From Rhabdornis inornatus (taxonomy: Eukaryota; Chordata; Aves; Passeriformes; Rhabdornithidae), in the NCBI GenBank assembly GCA_013397075.1, contig VWZS01002820.1, forward strand, positions 537,118 to 601,117: 64,000 nucleotides of DNA. The letters are read 5' to 3'. The notes below the pieces were generated by a model that saw only the letters and a list, made by a program, of their open reading frames with translations, was not told the origin of the DNA and searched no databases. The translations under genes and the position numbers were made by a program. Each line of letters opens with the position of its first letter. Position 1 is the first letter of the stretch. Shown here piece by piece: positions 59,771-64,000 of the stretch.

Positions 59771-62700
59771 CAGTCCACTCTGATGTGTCCAGTGAGCAAT
59801 TAATTGAACTGCATTTATCATTTGTTGTGAGAGCTGTTAAATGCTGTGGTTGCTTTCATGTGCTCTAATGTCAAATCCATCTGAATGTAGTTTAAGCTGA
59901 TGCTCGATGGACAAAAATCCATTAATGTCAGTGGGGTTTTTCGGTGCATTTGAAGGGTCAGGATTTAGGGTCAGAATTTTATTGCAATGTGTTGAGAGGT
60001 GCTGGGGCACCACTGGTGGGGGAGGACCCTTGGTGCTCTGCAGGGATGAGGTTTTGCTGTGAGGGATGATGCTCTCCCTGACAGAGCTGTGAACACGGGC
60101 AGGGTAGTGCTGAAGCAAGGCAGCCGAGCGTGATTTTCCCATGTTTTGACAGGTCTGGCTCGGCAGTGGTGGCAGTGATGGGGCTCCCCTCTGTGTGCTG
60201 GCTCGTGTGACTCGCGCTCCGAGCGGCTTTAATGCCTTGGGAAGTGACAAGGGGACAGCAATGACAGCTCAATTCCTTGTGTAATACATTACAACCCTCT
60301 GAGGTTTGGGTTACTTGCAGTAGTAAGGGGTGGCTGTGCGGTGTTAGGCTGTTAAGCACAGAACTACAATTCTTCTCTATTGAGGCAGTGTTTTGGGTCA
60401 TCTCTCAACACGCTTTTTCAGGCTGGTGATGTTTATGCTGAGTGTAAACTCCAGAGGGGTTTGAGTCAAAGGAAGATGAAAAACAAATCTCCCAATAAAG
60501 CTATTAAAGCCACGTAGTTGTTTTGTCATCTTCTGTCTGGTTCTTGCTGAGATGAGTTTAATTGCAAGATAAAACATCGCTGCAATGTCAGTTATCCTTA
60601 GTTCTGTTCAACAAGTAACACAGACTTCTCTGAGTTTTTCTGCCGCTTCTGGAGATTAATTTTAGCAGTGTGGTGTCTGTAAACTGTGTTTTAAAGCAAC
60701 GTAGTTCTGTTCAGAAACTACAGTGACATTTTCTTGGTGGTTATATGCAAAACAACACTGTGCAGCAAGTACAGTAGCTCTGAGTACACTAACAGCTGGT
60801 AATTAACATAGACTCTTTTTTAAATTGTAGTACAGCTCCGTGCTTTCATTTTCTACAGAATTAACTTTTTTCCTTTTATCTGTACTACTGGAATAATTAC
60901 CTATACTTGTCTGAGCTGTGTTACATTCATCCTTAGCTGTACAAATGCTGTAGGTGGAGAGTTTTAAAGTGCTTTAACACAAAATGAGGTCCCCAGGCCA
61001 CGGACACGAATTCCTTCTCTCCAGACTCTGTGAAAGCATTCCTGAGCTTCAGCATCCCATGTTCCTAAACACAGGATGTGTCTTATGTTTCTGAAATTAA
61101 TAATAAAAAAACCAGGTCAGAGTTCTGAAACTGAGCAGAAATGGACGTAGTAGCACAGAATGTAGCCTGGCCAGCTGCCTCTGGAAGGAGAGGGGGACTC
61201 GGTGAGTCCTGAACTTGCTGAGCAGCAGATGGAAAATAGGAGTCAAGGGGAAAATTTGTTTCTTTAGAGAGTTAAAAAGGACACAGTGAATTGTTACATA
61301 TCAGTTTCTGTGGTTATCCTGCTTAAGCTAGATGCTGTAGGATGATAAGAGTTACTGAATACAAACATCTTTCTGAGGGAAGGGGTCTAGGAAAGCTGAG
61401 CTGGAGATGGGTTAAATGCCACTCACTGCCGTCAGTGGTAGTCCTTGCTGCCTGTGCTGCTGATCTTTGCTTTTGGCTTTTCACAGGGCCCAAATCCTTG
61501 CATGTGCATCGGGATGAAGTGTAAATATTTCTGTAAATGTTTTTCATCTGCTGCTTTGCTGTTTCTAGAGGGTACGTGCAGGCAGAGAAGTGCCTGACAT
61601 TCGTGTTTTGTGTAGCTTGTCTTTGTTTTGAAGGGCAGAGAGAACAGGGGAAAAACAAAAGTATTTGTTGCTATGTTAGAGCCTAAACCATGACAATAAT
61701 ACCTTTTACCTCTCAGCATCTACAGAAAGTGGTTTGGTATAAGTCTGCAATCACTTGGGTATGTTCTGTGTATCCTGACATTCTGAACGCTTGGAATTGC
61801 ATCCAGGTGCTTTGGAAAAGCTGCTAAAGCCCCTGCCTGGAAGTGTTTGTGTCAGGGGAAGCTCAGCACATTGTGCTCCGAGCAGGAGCACAGGACCAGC
61901 GTTTTGCAAGGCTCTTGCAGCCACTGGTTTCCTTGGAAACCAGAGCCTGAGCAGGGAGAGCCAAACTTAAACACCCGTGCCTGCTTTCCAAGTCGAAAAT
62001 GGGCTGTCAGACTTTGAGAAGTCTCTGGTCTTTGGGCTGTGTTTGAGGCATGTTCATTAGGAGCTAACTTGAAGTAGGGTATCAGTGAAAAAAACCTCCT
62101 TGTCAGGCTGCAACAATTCCTGCCTGGGGTGGTGCTTCTTTCCCCAAATTTCATTCTTTGATTCGGTTTGTGAGCACATTCATTGGAGGTGTTTCCTGTC
62201 AAACGCCCTAGCTGTGTCAGGAAAGCTGCACAGCAGCTCTGTGACTTGGGCTTGACATGGATTTGGAAACTGCCCAGCCCAGGCCAGCTCGTTTTGTTCA
62301 CTTAATGTTCTCTGAGGTGATGGCTGTGGGTGATGTGAACAAAGAGGAGAAATCATAACAGAGCTGTCTGGGTTGATGGAAAATTAAATTGCAGTCTTTT
62401 AAGTACATACATACTTTGCATTGAATGTGAAGAGAAATATGTATGTATGTGGAAATGCTGTTGGTTTCCGTGACCACAGAGTATCACTGATATTCAGGAG
62501 CAGAGGAGTAAATAACATGGGTGTGATGGAAATGGAGAGCCACCGTCCCCTGCCCCCAGTGTAAGTGGGTCCCTGGGATGTGTCAGTGCTTGTTAGGATT
62601 TAAACTGCCTATTTGATGTCATTTGTGTGCAGAGATCCAGCGGCTGAGGGGAATTCATTACTGCTCTTGGAGTCCACAGGCTAAATGAGGAAAATAACCT

Positions 62701-62995
62701 TCTTGGTGGGTGATATTTCTGGTGAATAGAGGAAATCAATGGCCCTGGGACTGCCAGCAGCACATCAGAGCAGTGGCCAAGCACTTCAGGAAGGTGTAGA
62801 TAAAGCAAATGTGATGCAAATAGTGCCACTCATCTGCACCTTAAAGCTTGTTGGAAACGATACCTGGTTTCAGCTATACAGACTCTTTCAAAATCAGGCT
62901 CTTAAACTCCCGAGAAATTCCTTAAGGTGAAATCAGGCATCCTGGAAATACAGAGTTAGCCTCCAGCTCTTTGCCTTGAAATTGCAGTATTGCCT

Positions 62996-63500
62996 TGTCA
63001 CTGGTGCGGGTTTCTGGGGTCCCCCGGGGATCCCCGAGACTGCCACGAGCAGTCCTCAGTGACAAAACACGCTTCCAAGCTCGGCCTGGACGGAATCTGG
63101 CTTGGAGCGTGCTCTCAAACCAGCAGGGTGAAGAGATCGGAATATGAAGAAAGGCACAATTCTATGGTTTATTTCATGAAGGCATCCATTCTAGCATATT
63201 CAACTGTTAGGGTTTTTCAGGGGTTTTTATACCTTTAGAGGATTTTACACTTTTCACCAATAGCTAAGGGAATTCTAAATTCTAACCAATCCACGAGGGG
63301 TTTTTACATTCAAAGCTAGAAAGTGAACCACTAATATTACAGATAGATAACAAGGGGTCTAGTAAGGGGGTCTGCATTCCTTCTTGGGTTCATCATTCTA
63401 CAAGCAGTTTGTTATCTTTTACGCTATGGTTTTCCAGGGGGCCCGCTCTGGGGACTCAAAAGGGCCCTCAGATTTAGGAACATCCTCTGCTCCCTCCACA
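62996..63500 (-). mobile_element. Solo LTR of an endogenous retrovirus (class II type)
   Basis: The element starts TGTCACTGG and ends CTCCCTCCACA on the plus strand, so on the minus strand it runs TGTGGAGGGAG to CAGTGACA, with TG/CA termini. It is flanked by a perfect 6-bp target-site duplication TTGCCT (62990-62995 and 63501-63506). On the minus strand a TATAAAAA lies near 63230 and AATAAA at 63173-63168, the spacing expected for U3-R. No internal viral gene is present. The 6-bp duplication suits beta-like/ERVK elements. Confidence 0.85.
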
Positions 63501-64000
63501 TTGCCTAAGTTAGTAAAGCTAGGGGGTTGTGTGAAGCTTAAGGGTGGACATGGTCAGCTGGAGGAGATGAACATCCTTCAGCAGATCCTGTGTTTTTTTG
63601 ATGTGGAGCACCATCCTCTTCTCCCTTTTCTTCTGAGCCCTTGGTTATTTCCCTGGGTGTCTTGTTCCTGCTCCCCCTTCTGCCTAATATTTTTCTCTCT
63701 TCCCATGGATGCTGCTTATTCTCTTCCCTGATAATCCCAAAGCACTTCATCTACACAGCTGTCCCATCCAGCGGGGTCCAGACTTTACATCTCTGTTAAA
63801 AATCAGCCTTGTTTCCTGTGTGCATCCAGAGGCAGAGAACCTCCAGTGACTGGAGAACAAGATACCACAGGAAGCTGGATTTTCCTGCCAGTCCAGCTTT
63901 TCTGGTGTGCCGAGGCCTTTTCTGGTCCTCACCTGCCCCACCAGTGAGCAGGCAGGGGCTACACAAGAAATTGGGAGGGGACAGAGCCAGGAGAGCTGAT

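Larger units (their letters stand above)
55269..64000 (+). other. PRKG1: PRKG1 intron 1-beta, left part
   Basis: The sequence from the beta donor to the right edge is intronic for both isoforms. It contains the rest of the beta CpG island, three CR1 pieces (57128-58120), a T31 homopolymer next to a single N, and a solo LTR (62996-63500). The common exon 2 was not found. No coding exon with recognisable product is present between 56.6 and 64 kb. Confidence 0.8.

Noticed and set aside
1..64000. CRISPR arrays, bacterial operons, tRNA or rRNA genes
   Set aside because: None seen; repeats here are microsatellites, CR1 and LTR, and the sequence is vertebrate.
55269..64000. PRKG1 exon 2 (start of the cyclic-nucleotide-binding region)
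   Set aside because: No frame resembling the SKDLIKEAILDNDF-type sequence was found after a plausible acceptor; the intron runs past the window edge.

Overview
The window is vertebrate nuclear DNA, almost certainly from a bird and probably a passerine. Copies of the 3' end of avian CR1 LINEs are scattered in both orientations. There is one ERV-type solo LTR, and no mammalian SINEs were seen. Coding density is very low and there is no operon-like layout. The assembly carries a 375-base N gap and three single-N scars.

The only firmly identified gene is PRKG1 (cGMP-dependent protein kinase I), on the + strand. Two alternative first coding exons are present: 1-alpha at 29370-29635 and 1-beta at 54958-55268. 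Each encodes an isoform-specific leucine zipper plus autoinhibitory segment and sits in its own CpG-rich promoter region. Both end in splice phase 2, so both can join the same exon 2, which lies beyond the right edge. The order alpha then beta is the one known for vertebrate PRKG1. The cyclic-nucleotide-binding and kinase domains are not in the window.

Layout: 1-23.1 kb is gene-poor upstream DNA with CR1 fragments, a tandem duplication (8.0-8.5 kb) and a 2.8-kb assembly-type duplication (17.6-20.35 kb). From 23.1 to 27.7 kb there are GC-rich islands with unexplained minus-strand reading frames. One encodes a basic, Pro/Ser-rich protein with three regularly spaced (T/A)QTE motifs and a poly(A) signal just after its stop. 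A second small frame with poly(A) signals follows, and a frame-shifted relative lies at 23.1-24.0 kb. From 28.7 to 30.1 kb is the alpha promoter (GC-rich minisatellite, G-quadruplex-type tract, exon 1-alpha). From 29.6 to 54.5 kb is the alpha-to-beta intron, with CR1 copies, a perfect 27-bp inverted repeat, a long polypyrimidine tract and an AT-rich homeodomain-motif cluster. From 54.9 to 56.6 kb is the beta CpG island. The rest is intron 1-beta, with more CR1 copies and a solo LTR at 63.0-63.5 kb.

The best candidates for something undescribed are the compact minus-strand reading frames just upstream of PRKG1-alpha. Their reality as genes is not proven by the sequence alone.
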